DNA from: Pseudomonas sp. PDM14
GTDB taxonomy: Bacteria > Pseudomonadota > Gammaproteobacteria > Pseudomonadales > Pseudomonadaceae
Assembly (NCBI RefSeq): GCF_014851905.1
Contig: NZ_JACVAQ010000003.1
Coordinates: forward strand, 186,001 to 250,000
Length of the DNA: 64,000 nt
Reading direction: 5' to 3'
Part shown: piece after piece, positions 36,508 through 46,585 of the stretch
How positions within the stretch are numbered: the stretch's first letter is position 1
How the letters are laid out: every line of letters starts with the position of its first letter
Translations under genes and position numbers: made by a program
The notes under the pieces: model-generated
What the model was told of the DNA's origin: nothing
What the model saw: the letters and a program-made list of their open reading frames with translations, nothing else
Databases searched by the model: none

Positions 36508-38538
36508 GTGAATAGCGTGTTGTATCCCGCCATTGCGCTGATGAACCGTATGAGCTTCGGCATGAAGTTCAGTTTGATCAGTGTGCTGTTCTTCCTGCCC
36601 ATGCTGGTGACCAATTTCTATCTGGTGCGCGACTCGTACGACGCGTTCGTCGACACCCGGACGGAGTTGCAGAGCCTCGAGCTGCTCAAGCGGAGCCTCA
36701 AGGTGCGCCAGGACCTCGAACGCCTCAACGACCTCCTCGAAGTCAACGCCGTGATCGGCCAGTCCAGCGAGTCGGAGAATCTGGTCAAGCAGATCGACGA
36801 CCTGCAGACCCGCATCGGTGCTGGCCTGGACGCGCTGCAACCGAGCAGCGACGAGCCGCAGAAGGTCGAGGAATTCAACGCCCAGCGCGACGGCGTCAAG
36901 ACCGCCCTCGAAGCGATCAAGAACGAGACCTCGCAACGCAGCAAGGCCGGCCTCGGCGTCACTGCGCTGGATAATGCAGAGGTGTTCATCAAGTTCATCA
37001 CCAGCCAGTCGGGCCTCAGCCAGGACAGTGACCTGACCGTGCGCCAGATGTCCGAGCTGATGACCACCGTCACCCCGCCCGTGACCAAGGCGCTGAGCAA
37101 GGGCCGCGCCCTGGGCTCCTATTCGCTGGGTCAGGGCATTCTCGGTTCTTCCGACAGCGGCAAGCTCGACGAACTGCTGCTGGAGCTGGAGAAGCTCCAC
37201 GCCGAGTACGGCTTCAAGATCCAGAACGCGCTGCAGACCAACACCCGCGCCCAGCAGATCCTCACCGCGCCGGCCGAAGCCAGCCGGCAGAGCCTGCCCG
37301 ATGCCGGCAAGCAGCTGGAAGATAACATCCTCATGGCCGACACGCTGGACGCGCCGTGGCAGGGTTTCTTCGAGCAGATGACTGCCGGCATCGACAAGAC
37401 CTACGCGCTGAACGACGAAGTGCTCGGCTTCCTCAACGAGGAGCTGGGTGAGCGTCTGGAGCAGAAACGCTCGCAGATGGTCCTGCTGGTCGTCGCCCTG
37501 GTCGTGGTGTTCCTGCTCATCGGCTACCTCTACGGCGGCTTCTACGTGTCGACCCGTGCCACCCTCAAAGGCTTCGGCAAGGTCATGGACCAGGTCGCCG
37601 CCGGTGACATGACCGTGCGCGTGAATGCCAAGAGCCAGGATGAGCTGGGCGAGCTGGGCCAGGTGTTCAACGGCAGCGTGGCGAAGATTCGCGACCTGAT
37701 CGAGCTGGTTGGGCAGACCGTCACCGAGGTCGAGCGTCAGGCCGATCGCGTGGAGCTGGTCTCCGGGCAGAGCAGCCAGGCCGTCACCGCCCAGCGCGGG
37801 CAGATCGAACAGGTCGCCACCGCGATGAACCAGATGTCCGCCACCGCCCAAGAAGTGGCGCGCAGCGCCGCCGCCGCGGTTGATAGCGCACACAGCGTCA
37901 ACCAGGAAACCGTCAGCGGTCGCGCCACGGTCGAGTCGCAGGTCGGCAGCATCCAGCGCCTGGCCAGCGAGATCGAGCAGTCGGTCGGCGTAATCAACCA
38001 GCTTGCTTCCGACAGCGCGGCGATCAGCCAGGTGCTCGAGGTGATCAAGGGGATCGCCGGGCAGACCAACCTGCTGGCGCTCAACGCGGCCATCGAGGCG
38101 GCGCGTGCCGGCGAGCAGGGCCGCGGCTTCGCCGTGGTTGCCGACGAGGTGCGCAACCTGGCCAAGCGCACGCACCAGTCCACCGAGGAAATCGAGCAGA
38201 TGATCGGCCGCCTGCAGAGCGGGGTCGGCGCGACCGTCACCGCCATGAATGGCAGCCATCAGATGGTGGAGAACACGGTTTCCCAGTCGGCCAAGGTGCA
38301 GCAGGCGCTGGAGAACATCCTCGGCGCGGTGGGCATGATCGTCGACCAGAACCAGCAGATCGCCGCTGCTGCCGAACAGCAGACCGCGGTGGCCCACGAT
38401 ATCGACATGAACATCGTCGAGATCAACCAGGCCGGCGAGCGTACGGCGGAGGGCGCGGTGGAGACCGAGCACGCCAGTCGCGAACTGTCCGACCAGGTGG
38501 CGCGCCTCAAGGAGTTGATCAGCGCGTTCCGCGTCTGA
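36508..38538 (+). CDS. Methyl-accepting chemotaxis protein
   Basis: 676 residues from a GTG (caggag box). TM1 at about residues 13-35, a large helical periplasmic domain to about 325, TM2 at about 328-350, a HAMP domain, then the signalling domain with the hairpin tip ([35 protein letters not shown]). The ligand domain is not one I recognise; its length suggests a helical bundle. Orthologue of a transducer next to ampE in PAO1. No C-terminal pentapeptide tether is visible (it ends AFRV). Confidence 0.92.
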   Translation: MNSVLYPAIALMNRMSFGMKFSLISVLFFLPMLVTNFYLVRDSYDAFVDTRTELQSLELLKRSLKVRQDLERLNDLLEVNAVIGQSSESENLVKQIDDLQTRIGAGLDALQPSSDEPQKVEEFNAQRDGVKTALEAIKNETSQRSKAGLGVTALDNAEVFIKFITSQSGLSQDSDLTVRQMSELMTTVTPPVTKALSKGRALGSYSLGQGILGSSDSGKLDELLLELEKLHAEYGFKIQNALQTNTRAQQILTAPAEASRQSLPDAGKQLEDNILMADTLDAPWQGFFEQMTAGIDKTYALNDEVLGFLNEELGERLEQKRSQMVLLVVALVVVFLLIGYLYGGFYVSTRATLKGFGKVMDQVAAGDMTVRVNAKSQDELGELGQVFNGSVAKIRDLIELVGQTVTEVERQADRVELVSGQSSQAVTAQRGQIEQVATAMNQMSATAQEVARSAAAAVDSAHSVNQETVSGRATVESQVGSIQRLASEIEQSVGVINQLASDSAAISQVLEVIKGIAGQTNLLALNAAIEAARAGEQGRGFAVVADEVRNLAKRTHQSTEEIEQMIGRLQSGVGATVTAMNGSHQMVENTVSQSAKVQQALENILGAVGMIVDQNQQIAAAAEQQTAVAHDIDMNIVEINQAGERTAEGAVETEHASRELSDQVARLKELISAFRV

Positions 38539-38556
38539 TCAACCGCCTGCTCCAGC

Positions 38557-38586
38557 AAAAGCCCGCCAATCGGCGGGCTTTTTTTT
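38557..38586 (+). terminator. Terminator after the chemoreceptor gene
   Basis: AAAAGCCCGCC, 4-base loop, GGCGGGCTTTT and a longer T run. The same stem sequence occurs at 30378-30410. Confidence 0.88.
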
Positions 38587-38638
38587 GGCTGAGTTCCTGC
38601 TATCCGTGACGGCATGTCGATATAAATGGAGGCGGCAC

Positions 38639-39427
38639 CTACGGATGGGCGGCCCAGCCGAACAGCTCGGCAGCGTTGCGGGTGCTGGCGCTGGCCAGGG
38701 TGCCGGCGTCAGTGTGCATTAGCTCGGCGAGGCTAACGCAGATGTCGGCCAGGTATTCGGGGCTGTTGCGTTGCCGTGGGTGCATGGCCGGGGCCATGTC
38801 GGGCGAGTCGGTTTCCAGCACCACGGCCTCCAGCGGCAACTGGCCGATGACCTTGTGCATGCGCCTGGCCTGGGGCCAGGTCGCCGCACCGCCGAGGCCG
38901 AGCTTGAAGCCCAGCTTGAGGTATTCGCGGGCCTCCTCGTAGCTGCCGGCGAAGGCGTGGATGACGCCGGCGCGTGGCGGCCTGATGCGTTTCAGCGTGG
39001 CGATGGTCGCGGCATGGGCGCGGCGCACGTGTAGCAGCACCGGAAGATCGACTTCCACCGCCAGCTTCAGCTGCGCCTCGAACAGCGCCTGCTGGTGCTG
39101 CGGCTGCGGGTCTTCGATGTAGTAGTCGAGGCCGAATTCGCCAACCGCGCAGAGCTTTTCGTGACCGGCCAGGCGCTGCAGCCAGTCGCGCAGCTCGACC
39201 AGGTGTTCCGGGCGATGCTGCGCCAGGTATACCGGGTGCAGGCCGAACGCGGCGTACAGGGCGTCGTGGTCCAGGGCCATCTGCCACAGGCGCTGCCAGT
39301 TTTCCTGGTACACGCCGAGCACCACCAGGCGCTCCACACCGACGGCGCGGGCCCGCGCCAGCACCGCGTCGCGGTCGGCGTCGAAGTCGGGAAAATCGAG
39401 GTGGGTGTGGGTGTCGATCAGGCGCAT
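38639..39427 (-). CDS. TatD-family metal-dependent hydrolase
   Basis: 262 residues from the ATG at 39427, chosen because the metal-binding start RLIDTHTHLDF lies directly after it; the frame extends 26 codons upstream. Other ligands: GEFGLDYY, LPVLLHVRRAHA, VIHAFAGSYEE and ETDSPDMAP. It is a TIM-barrel hydrolase or DNase of the YjjV/TatD group; the true substrate is unclear. Its start is divergent from the AsmA gene. Confidence 0.88.
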   Translation of the reverse strand: MRLIDTHTHLDFPDFDADRDAVLARARAVGVERLVVLGVYQENWQRLWQMALDHDALYAAFGLHPVYLAQHRPEHLVELRDWLQRLAGHEKLCAVGEFGLDYYIEDPQPQHQQALFEAQLKLAVEVDLPVLLHVRRAHAATIATLKRIRPPRAGVIHAFAGSYEEAREYLKLGFKLGLGGAATWPQARRMHKVIGQLPLEAVVLETDSPDMAPAMHPRQRNSPEYLADICVSLAELMHTDAGTLASASTRNAAELFGWAAHP

Positions 39428-39575
39428 GGGAGCGGGTGTTTTGCGGCGGTGTTGTTGCGCAGAATCGGCCATCTGCCGTTCGTCTGGCAACCTTGTGTGA
39501 GTCATTCGCCGATTCCGTCAGTCGTAAACCATGAAGCACAGCAGTTTTTGGCGTGCGGTGAAGGGAAGGGTTTGC

Positions 39576-41642
39576 ATGACGCGCATTGGAAGAATCCTCG
39601 GTTGGTGCCTGGCCACACTGCTCGTGCTGGTGGCCGCACTGATGCTGTTTCTGGCCCTGTTCGACTGGAACCTGATCAAGCCGACGCTCAATGAAAAGGT
39701 CTCCGAGGCGCTCGACCGGCCGTTTGCCATTGAGGGCAATCTGGCGGTGATCTGGCAGCGCGAGGAAGAAGAGGGCGGCTGGCGCGCCTGGCTGCCGTGG
39801 CCACATTTTTCCGCCGAGCGCCTGATGCTGGGCAACCCGGAGTGGGTCAAGGGCGATCCGTTCGTGCGCCTGGACAAGGTCGAGTTCCGTCTGGCGCCGC
39901 TGCCGCTGTTGTGGAAGACCGTGCGCATCCCGCGCATCGACCTGACCGGCCCCGATGCCAACCTGCAGCGCCTGGCCGACGGCCGCGCCAACTGGACCTT
40001 CGACCTGGGCAAGCAGCCCGACGCCGAGCAGCCGGCGGAAGACGAGTCCGCCTCCTGGACCCTGGACATCGGCACCATCGGCTTCGACCAGGGCCGCGTG
40101 CGCTATGACGACCAGACCCTCAAGGCCAGCGTGCAGGTGCAGGTCGATCCGCTCGGCGCGCCGATTCCGTTCAGCGACATCGTCGGCAAAGGCGCGGCCG
40201 ATAACACCACCGAGCAGCACGGCAAGCCCCAGGACTATGCCTTCGCCTGGCGCGCCAAGGGCACCTACCAGGGCCAGGCGCTGGACGGCAACGGCAAGGT
40301 TGGCGGCCTGCTGGCGCTGCAGAACGCCGACCTGCCGTTCCCGGTGCAGGCCGATGTGCGGGCCGGCAGCACGCGCGTGGTGGTCGCCGGCACCCTGACC
40401 GACCCGCAGCACCTCGGTGCCCTCGACCTGCGTCTGCAGCTCTCGGGCAGCAGCCTGGGCAACCTCTATCCGCTGACCGGGGTGACGCTACCGGACACCC
40501 CGGCGTACTCCACCGATGGCCGCCTGATCGCCCAGTTGCAGGACCCGAGCGGCGCGACCTTCCGCTACCAGAGCTTCAACGGGCGCATTGGCGATAGCGA
40601 TATCCACGGCGACCTGACCTTCGTCAACCGCCCGCCACGGCCCAAGCTCTCCGGCACGCTGCTGTCCAACCAACTGCTGTTCGCCGACCTCGCGCCGCTG
40701 ATTGGCGCCGACTCCAACGCCGAGAAGAAGGAGCGCGGCGCGGCGGCCAACCAGCCGGGCGACAAGGTGCTACCGGTGGAGGAGTTCCGCACCGAACGCT
40801 GGCGTGCGATGGATGCCGACGTGCGCTTCACCGGCAAGCGCATCGTGCACAGCGACAAACTGCCGATCGACAACCTCGATACCCACCTGGTGCTCAGCGA
40901 CGGTCTGCTCAGCCTGGAACCGCTGCGTTTCGGCATGGCCGGCGGCACGCTGGAATCGACCATTCGCCTCGACGGGCGCAGCGTGCCGTTGCAGGGCCGG
41001 GCGCGGCTCAGTGCGCGGCACTTCAAGCTCAAGCAACTGTTCCCGACCTTCGCACCTATGCAGACCAGCTTCGGTGAGCTCAATGGTGACGCCGATATCG
41101 CCGGCAGCGGCAACTCGGTGGCCAAGCTGCTGGGTACGGCCAACGGCGAGCTGAAGATCCTCATGAACGATGGTGCAGTGAGCCGCGGGCTGATGGAGAT
41201 TGCCGGGCTCAACGTCGGCAACTACGTGGTCAACCGTCTGTTTGGTGACGAGGAAGTGCAGATCAACTGCGCCGCTGCCGACGTCGGCATCAAGCAGGGC
41301 TTGCTGGCGACACGGCTGGTGGTCATCGACACGGAAAACGCGGTGATCAAGGTCGACGGCACGGCGAATTTCGCTACTGAGCGCCTGGACATGGACATCA
41401 CGCCCACGTCCAAGGGCCTGCGGGTGTTCTCCCTGCGCTCGCCGCTGTACGTGCGTGGCAGCTTCAAGAACCCCTCCGCCGGTGTGCATGCCACGCCGCT
41501 GGCGCTGCGCGGTGCCGGTCTGGTGGCGCTGGGTGTGGCGGTGGCGCCGGCCGCTGGCCTGCTGGCGCTGGTGGCGCCGAGCGGCGAACAGCCGAATGAG
41601 TGCGAGCCGCTGCTCAAGCAGATCCAGAGCAGCAAGCGCTGA
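39576..41642 (+). CDS. AsmA-family protein
   Basis: 688 residues from the ATG at 39576 (MTRIGRILGWCLA). One N-terminal membrane anchor (about residues 7-28), then a long periplasmic domain with AsmA traits (DWNLIKPTLNEKVSEALDRPFAIEGNL at the start; LNGDADIAGSGNSVAKLLGTANGELKILMNDGAVS near residue 510). A hydrophobic stretch near the C-terminus (residues 640-665) precedes a Cys. AsmA-like proteins are thought to move phospholipids between membranes. Single gene with no obvious operon partner. Confidence 0.87.
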   Translation: MTRIGRILGWCLATLLVLVAALMLFLALFDWNLIKPTLNEKVSEALDRPFAIEGNLAVIWQREEEEGGWRAWLPWPHFSAERLMLGNPEWVKGDPFVRLDKVEFRLAPLPLLWKTVRIPRIDLTGPDANLQRLADGRANWTFDLGKQPDAEQPAEDESASWTLDIGTIGFDQGRVRYDDQTLKASVQVQVDPLGAPIPFSDIVGKGAADNTTEQHGKPQDYAFAWRAKGTYQGQALDGNGKVGGLLALQNADLPFPVQADVRAGSTRVVVAGTLTDPQHLGALDLRLQLSGSSLGNLYPLTGVTLPDTPAYSTDGRLIAQLQDPSGATFRYQSFNGRIGDSDIHGDLTFVNRPPRPKLSGTLLSNQLLFADLAPLIGADSNAEKKERGAAANQPGDKVLPVEEFRTERWRAMDADVRFTGKRIVHSDKLPIDNLDTHLVLSDGLLSLEPLRFGMAGGTLESTIRLDGRSVPLQGRARLSARHFKLKQLFPTFAPMQTSFGELNGDADIAGSGNSVAKLLGTANGELKILMNDGAVSRGLMEIAGLNVGNYVVNRLFGDEEVQINCAAADVGIKQGLLATRLVVIDTENAVIKVDGTANFATERLDMDITPTSKGLRVFSLRSPLYVRGSFKNPSAGVHATPLALRGAGLVALGVAVAPAAGLLALVAPSGEQPNECEPLLKQIQSSKR

Positions 41643-41910
41643 GGCGCTGTGGCCGCTGCGGAATGTCGCACGCTGCGGCTTAGGCTGTTGACGTTGCGTT
41701 TTAGCTCATTGAGCCGGATGGAAATATGTCCAATCCAGCCCTTGCGAACGGGCTTCTTGAGCCAATTGCAGACATTCAAATTGGTGGGCTGAAGCCCACC
41801 CTACAGCCGCTCGGAACCCGCAGGGTGAGCTTCAGCCCGCCATCCAAGGCGTCATGAGACGCGCAAGCCGCTTGTCTGCCATCGGCCTCCCTATCGACGT
41901 GCCAACTCCC
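41643..41910. repeat. Intergenic gap with REP-like repeats
   Basis: The gap holds GGTGGGCTGAAGCCCACC at 41783-41800, a perfect stem, and an inverted related copy near 41823-41842 (GGGTGAGCTTCAGCCCGCC). This resembles repetitive extragenic palindromes common in Pseudomonas. No gene is seen. Confidence 0.6.
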
Positions 41911-42600
41911 CTAACGCGCCACGCTCGCGGAAATGGCCACCGCAGCGGCGGCGGTGCGGGTTTCCACGCCGAGCTTCACGTAGACGTGTTCCAGGTGCTT
42001 GTTCACCGTGCGCGGGCTGAGGCCGAGGATGTCGCCGATGTCGCGGTTGGTCTTGCCGCACGCCACCCAGCTCAACACCTCCACTTCCCGCTCGGTGAGG
42101 GCGAAGCGTGCCGAGAGGGCCTCGTAGGCCGGCTCGTTGCTCAGGCTGATGTCCAGGGGCGGCGAGGCGGCGCGGGCCGATTGCAGGATGCGCGCGGTGC
42201 GCAGGTGCGCGGCGACGCGGGCCAGGACTTCGTCCGGGTGGATCGGCTTGGTCACGTAGTCGATGCCGCCGGCCTCGAAGCCTTCGACCACGTGCTCGCT
42301 GTCGGTCAGCGCGGTCATGAACAGCACCGGGATGTCGGCGGTTTCCGGCTGTGCCTTGATTCGCCGGCAGGTCTCGAAGCCGTCCAGACCGGGCATCATC
42401 GCGTCGAGCAGGATCAGGTCCGGGCGCCGGCGCTGGATGCGGTTCAGCGCGCTGAGGCCGTCCAGTGCCACCAGCACCATGTAGCCGGCGTCGTCGAGGG
42501 CGTCGGAAAGCAGCGCCAGATTGTCCGGCGTGTCGTCGACGATGAGGATCACGCCACGGTCGGTGACCGCGCGATCAGGTTGGGCTGTCGGCGCGTTCAT
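41911..42600 (-). CDS. LuxR-type response regulator of the amide/urea island
   Basis: 229 residues. Receiver domain with phospho-acceptor D66 (LILLDAMMPGLDG) and Lys of TKPIHPDE, a linker, then a LuxR/FixJ helix-turn-helix (LTEREVEVLSWVACGKTNRDIGDILGLSPRTVNKHLEHVYVKLGV). It overlaps the sensor kinase gene by 26 bp, so they form one two-component unit. Its likely targets are the TACGTC-N4-GACGTA palindromes before urtA and fmdA; this is inferred from their placement. Confidence 0.9.
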   Translation of the reverse strand: MNAPTAQPDRAVTDRGVILIVDDTPDNLALLSDALDDAGYMVLVALDGLSALNRIQRRRPDLILLDAMMPGLDGFETCRRIKAQPETADIPVLFMTALTDSEHVVEGFEAGGIDYVTKPIHPDEVLARVAAHLRTARILQSARAASPPLDISLSNEPAYEALSARFALTEREVEVLSWVACGKTNRDIGDILGLSPRTVNKHLEHVYVKLGVETRTAAAAVAISASVAR

Positions 42601-45600
42601 GATCGGCCTCCGTGAGTTGTCGGGTGAATTCGTCCAGGCGGAAGCCCTTCACCAGCGCCCGCAGTGGTGCGGTGAAGCCGGCGCAGTCGGGTGTCTGCTG
42701 GTCGATGGCGTCGAGTTTTTCCTGGATGCCGCGCACGTAACCGAGCGCAGCCAGTTCGCGCAGCGCCTCGAGGTCGGCCGCGTTCGGCAGTACGCGGGCG
42801 GCTTCCGGCGCTGCGGGTTCGCTGTGGGTGCGGCGCAGCCACTGCAGGTCGAGTTGCTTCTGGATGCGGTCGAGCAGCGCGGGGGTGTACACCGGCTTGG
42901 CCAGGTAGTCGTTGAAGGCCGCGGTGACGCTGCGCTCGCGGTCGTCGGCGAAGGCATTGGCCGAGAGCACGATGATCGGCGCCTGCGACAGGGCGTTGCG
43001 GCGAATCAGGCGGCTGGTTTCCCAGCCGTCCATCTGCGGCATCGACAGGTCCATGAAGATCAGGTCCGGGTTGAGCAGCGCCACCTGGCGGATCGCCTCC
43101 TGGCCGCTGGCAGCCTGGGCGACGTTGAAGCCCAGCGGTTCGAGCATGCCGGCCAGCACACGGCGGTGCTCGATGTGGTCGTCGACCACCAGGATCAACC
43201 GGCGCGGACCCTGGTAGCCGATGATGTCGTGCTCCACGTGTACCACCGCCTGCGGCACGCGCACCTCGGAGAGGAATAGGCGCACCTGGAAGCGCGTGCC
43301 CTGGTCGAGCACGCTGCGCACCGACAGCTCGCCGCCCATCAGCGAGGTGAGCATGCGGGTGATGGTCAGGCCGAGGCCGACACCGTTGTCCTGGCGCATC
43401 AGGTCGCCGCGCTCGAAAGGCTGGAAGATCCGCTCGATCTGCTCGGGGTCGATGCCGATACCGGTGTCGATGATCTCGAAGCTGGCCGTTTCACGTAGGT
43501 AGCTGACGCGCAGGCGCACCTCGCCGCTGTCGGTGAAGCGCACCGCGTTGCCGAGCAGGTTGATGAGGATCTGCCGCACGCGTTTCTCGTCGCCGCGCAC
43601 CACCGCCGGCATGCGCCCGACGGTTTCCAGGTGGAAGCGCAGGCCCTTCTCCTCGGCCTGCGGGGTGAACATGCGGTCGATCTGGTGGATGAACTCGGGG
43701 AAGGGGATTTCCGAGAGTTCCAGGTGCAGCTTGCCGGCCTCGATCTTGGCCACGTCGAGCAGGCCGTCGATCAGCGAGAGCAGGTGCGAGCCGCTGCGGA
43801 AGATGGTCGCCAGGGCGTCCTTGTGCTGGCCGGGCATGGCGGCGTCGCGCTGCAGAATCTGGGTGTAGCCGAGGATGCTATTGAGCGGCGTGCGCAGCTC
43901 GTGGGACAGGCCGGTGACGTAGCGGCTCTTCGCCGCGTTGGCCGCCTCGCTGGCTTCCTTGGCCTTCTGCAGTTCCTCGTCGGTGCGCCGGTGCGCCTCG
44001 ATCTCCTGCATCAGCAGCAGGGTCTGGCGGTCCGATTCCTTCTGCGCCACCTGGCGGCTCTCGCGGGTCAGCACCACCCACCAGGCGAGGATCGCGGCGA
44101 ACACGGCGAGGGTCAGGAAGGCCTTGAGGAAAGCCTGGTAGAGCGTCTGCTGCATCTCGGGCGAGTGCGGCACCAGGCCGTGGGAGACCTGGCTGTAGAT
44201 CAGTGCCAGGGCGCCGAACAGCATCACCACCAGCACCAGCAGCAGGCCCATGTATTGCGCCAGGCGGCTGTGCAGGCGCGGGATCGAGGCTTTCGGGTAG
44301 ATCCAGCGGACGAAGTCGTCCATCTGTTCGGCCAGGCGTGCGTGGGGTTTGCAGGCGTCGCCGCAGCGCGCGTCGAGCGAGCAGCACAGCGAGCAGATCG
44401 GCGTGCTGTAGGCCGGGCAGAAGGCCATGTCCGGGGCCTCGAAGGCATTGCTGCACAGGCCGCACTGCACGGTTTCGCGCGGGCCGCTGGGGTAGAGCAG
44501 CTGCGGGTCGCTGGTGCGGGCGATGTAGTAGCGGCCCTTGGTCAGCCAGGCGATCAGTGGCGCGCTGACGAAGGCCGAGCCCAGCGCCACCATTGGCGAG
44601 GCGGCTTCGGCGAGGGCGCCGAACAGCCCGGCGTAGGCGAGAATCGACAGCAGCGAAGCGATCAGCATGGCGCCGACGCCGACCGGGTTGATGTCGTACA
44701 GGTGCGCGCGCTTGAACTCGATGTGCTTGGGTGACAGGCCCAGCGGCTTGTTGATCACCAGGTCGGCGACCAGTGCGCCGATCCAGGCGATGGCGATGTT
44801 GGCGTAGAGGCCAAGCACCTGCTCGATGGCATCGAACACCCCCAGCTCCATCAGCATCAGGGCGATGGCCACGTTGAACACCAGCCACACCACGCGGCCG
44901 GGGTGGCTGTGGGTGACGCGGGCGAAGAAGTTCGACCAGGCCAGCGACCCGGCGTAGGCGTTGGTCAGGTTGATCTTCATCTGCGAGACGATGACGAACA
45001 GCACCATCGCGCCGAGTGCCCATTGCGGCGAGCTGAACACGTAGGTGAACGCCACCAGGTACATCTGCGTGGGCTCGGCGGCGCGCTCGATGGGGATTTC
45101 GTGCTGCAGGGCGAGGAAGGCGAGGAAGGCGCCGGCGAGCATTTTCAGCGCACCGGGAATGATCCAGCCCGGTCCGGCCATCAGCAGCGCGGCCCACCAG
45201 CGCTTGCGGTTTTTTGCTGTTTTCTCGGGCAGAAAGCGCAGGTAGTCGACCTGCTCGCCGATTTGCGTCACCAGCGCCAGGGCCACGGTACAGGCGGCGC
45301 CGAAGTACAGCAGGTTGAACGCGCCGCCGTCGCCTTCTCGGCCGCTGAAGGTGGTCCAGTCACTGATCGCTTGCGGGTTCTTCAGCATCACGAAGAGGTA
45401 GGGCAGAAACAGCAGCACCAGCCACAGCGGCTGGGTCCACATCTGCAGGCGGTTGATCAGGGTGATGCCGTAGGCCACCAGTGGTATCACGATGATCGAA
45501 CAGATCACGTAGGCCAGCGCCAGCGGGATATTGAAGTACAGCTCCAGGGCCAGGGCCATGATCGCCGCCTCGAGGGCGAAGAACAGGAAGGTGAAGCTGG

Positions 45601-45973
45601 CGTAGATCAGCGAGGTGATGGTCGAGCCGATGTAGCCGAAGCCGGCGCCGCGGGTCAGCAGGTCCATGTCCACGCCGTAGCGGGCGGCGTAGTAGCTGAT
45701 CGGCAGGCCGGTGAGGAAGATCACCAGGGCCACGGCAAGCACGGCCCAGAGGGTGTTGGTGAAGCCGTAGCTGATCGCCAGGGCGCCGCCGATGGCCTCC
45801 AGGGCGAGGAACGACACCGCGCCCAGGGCGGTGTTGGCGATGCGCAGCTCGGACCACTTGCGGAACGACTTGGGCGTGAAACGCAGCGCGTAGTCTTCCA
45901 TGGTCTCGTCGGCGACCCAGCTGTTGTAGTCACGGCGGATCTTGACGATGCGCTGGGTGCCGGTTGGTTGCAC
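42575..45973 (-). CDS. Hybrid histidine kinase fused to a nucleobase:cation symporter-1-like domain
   Basis: 1,132 residues from a GTG at 45973 (AGGAA box upstream; the next upstream in-frame starts give an unlikely tail). Order: about 12 membrane helices of NCS1/purine-cytosine-permease type (30-480), a Cys-rich segment with eight Cys (about 504-541, CGLCSN ... CSLCCSLDARCGDAC) probably binding metal, two more helices (570-640), HisKA with H691, an ATPase with DTGIGI and NGVGLGLTI boxes, and a receiver with D975 (LIFMDLSMPQMDGWE). The transporter part may sense urea, amides or nucleobases, or couple uptake to signalling. Compare CbrA, which fuses another transporter type to a kinase. It faces urtA divergently. 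Confidence 0.9.
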   Translation of the reverse strand: MQPTGTQRIVKIRRDYNSWVADETMEDYALRFTPKSFRKWSELRIANTALGAVSFLALEAIGGALAISYGFTNTLWAVLAVALVIFLTGLPISYYAARYGVDMDLLTRGAGFGYIGSTITSLIYASFTFLFFALEAAIMALALELYFNIPLALAYVICSIIVIPLVAYGITLINRLQMWTQPLWLVLLFLPYLFVMLKNPQAISDWTTFSGREGDGGAFNLLYFGAACTVALALVTQIGEQVDYLRFLPEKTAKNRKRWWAALLMAGPGWIIPGALKMLAGAFLAFLALQHEIPIERAAEPTQMYLVAFTYVFSSPQWALGAMVLFVIVSQMKINLTNAYAGSLAWSNFFARVTHSHPGRVVWLVFNVAIALMLMELGVFDAIEQVLGLYANIAIAWIGALVADLVINKPLGLSPKHIEFKRAHLYDINPVGVGAMLIASLLSILAYAGLFGALAEAASPMVALGSAFVSAPLIAWLTKGRYYIARTSDPQLLYPSGPRETVQCGLCSNAFEAPDMAFCPAYSTPICSLCCSLDARCGDACKPHARLAEQMDDFVRWIYPKASIPRLHSRLAQYMGLLLVLVVMLFGALALIYSQVSHGLVPHSPEMQQTLYQAFLKAFLTLAVFAAILAWWVVLTRESRQVAQKESDRQTLLLMQEIEAHRRTDEELQKAKEASEAANAAKSRYVTGLSHELRTPLNSILGYTQILQRDAAMPGQHKDALATIFRSGSHLLSLIDGLLDVAKIEAGKLHLELSEIPFPEFIHQIDRMFTPQAEEKGLRFHLETVGRMPAVVRGDEKRVRQILINLLGNAVRFTDSGEVRLRVSYLRETASFEIIDTGIGIDPEQIERIFQPFERGDLMRQDNGVGLGLTITRMLTSLMGGELSVRSVLDQGTRFQVRLFLSEVRVPQAVVHVEHDIIGYQGPRRLILVVDDHIEHRRVLAGMLEPLGFNVAQAASGQEAIRQVALLNPDLIFMDLSMPQMDGWETSRLIRRNALSQAPIIVLSANAFADDRERSVTAAFNDYLAKPVYTPALLDRIQKQLDLQWLRRTHSEPAAPEAARVLPNAADLEALRELAALGYVRGIQEKLDAIDQQTPDCAGFTAPLRALVKGFRLDEFTRQLTEADHERADSPT

Positions 45974-46307
45974 GGGGGATGTTCCTGATGGCGAATGCCG
46001 GTGGAAAGTGCAACTTCCATGCCCCGCGTCCGGCGTACCCGGGGCGCATTCAGGCAGGCCACGCCGCAGGGGACGTAGCGCGCACCATTGCATGGGAATT
46101 CGGCGTTGTTGCGGTGCGCGCGGCGCATCCTGTGGCAGCGTGTGGTCACCTGTTTATTGTTTTTATTCTCTATATATCAATGAGTTGACGGTTTTTATGG
46201 GGCGAAGAAAGTCGGGCGGGCTACGGCTCATTCATCCCTGCAAAAGTGCACCGTCTTGACGCGTTTTTTCAGGTCGGCCCCAGGCTGGGGCGCGGCGCTG
46301 AATTTTC

Positions 46308-46345
46308 TACGTCAGATGACGTATGCCCTTACGTCAACCTGCGTA
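46308..46345 (+). promoter_or_regulatory. Two tandem operator-like palindromes upstream of urtA
   Basis: Site 1: TACGTC-AGAT-GACGTA at 46308-46323, a perfect palindrome. Site 2: TACGTC-AACC-TGCGTA at 46330-46345, five of six symmetric pairs. Centres are 22 bp apart, two helical turns. The first form recurs before fmdA (52153-52168). The site lies in the 612-bp divergent gap between the kinase and urtA and is likely bound by the LuxR-type regulator. Confidence 0.7.
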
Positions 46346-46449
46346 TACCGCCGTGAATCCCGGCAATCGCATCCTTGCTGCGAACCCGAACCGGTACCCG
46401 AAGAACCTGTTTCGGATTTGGCGAGCTAGAGCGAGACAAGGCAAACGTT

Positions 46450-46495
46450 GCCGAGGGACGCGCAGTTTACGTGTTGTAAATGGGCATCCCGAGGC
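46450..46495. repeat. MITE-like imperfect palindrome in the urtA leader
   Basis: GCCGAGGGA at 46450-46458 mirrors TCCCGAGGC at 46487-46495 with a GA/GA mismatch, and TTTAC-N5-GTAAA (46466-46480) lies at the centre. It is about 46 bp, lies between the operator and the urtA gene, and looks like a dispersed non-coding element I associate with pseudomonad genomes. Confidence 0.5.
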
Positions 46496-46585
46496 AGCGT
46501 TTAACGCCGGATCGCCGACGCGCAGCAAGTCCGGAGCAGGTTCTGAAGCGAGCCGGCGAGGAAACACCACCAGAGGAGCAAGACC

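Noticed and set aside
36349..38472. A 707-codon open frame opposite the chemoreceptor
   Set aside because: Antisense shadow with His/Leu/Gly-rich low-complexity protein typical of reverse-frame high-GC DNA; the chemoreceptor has full domain support.
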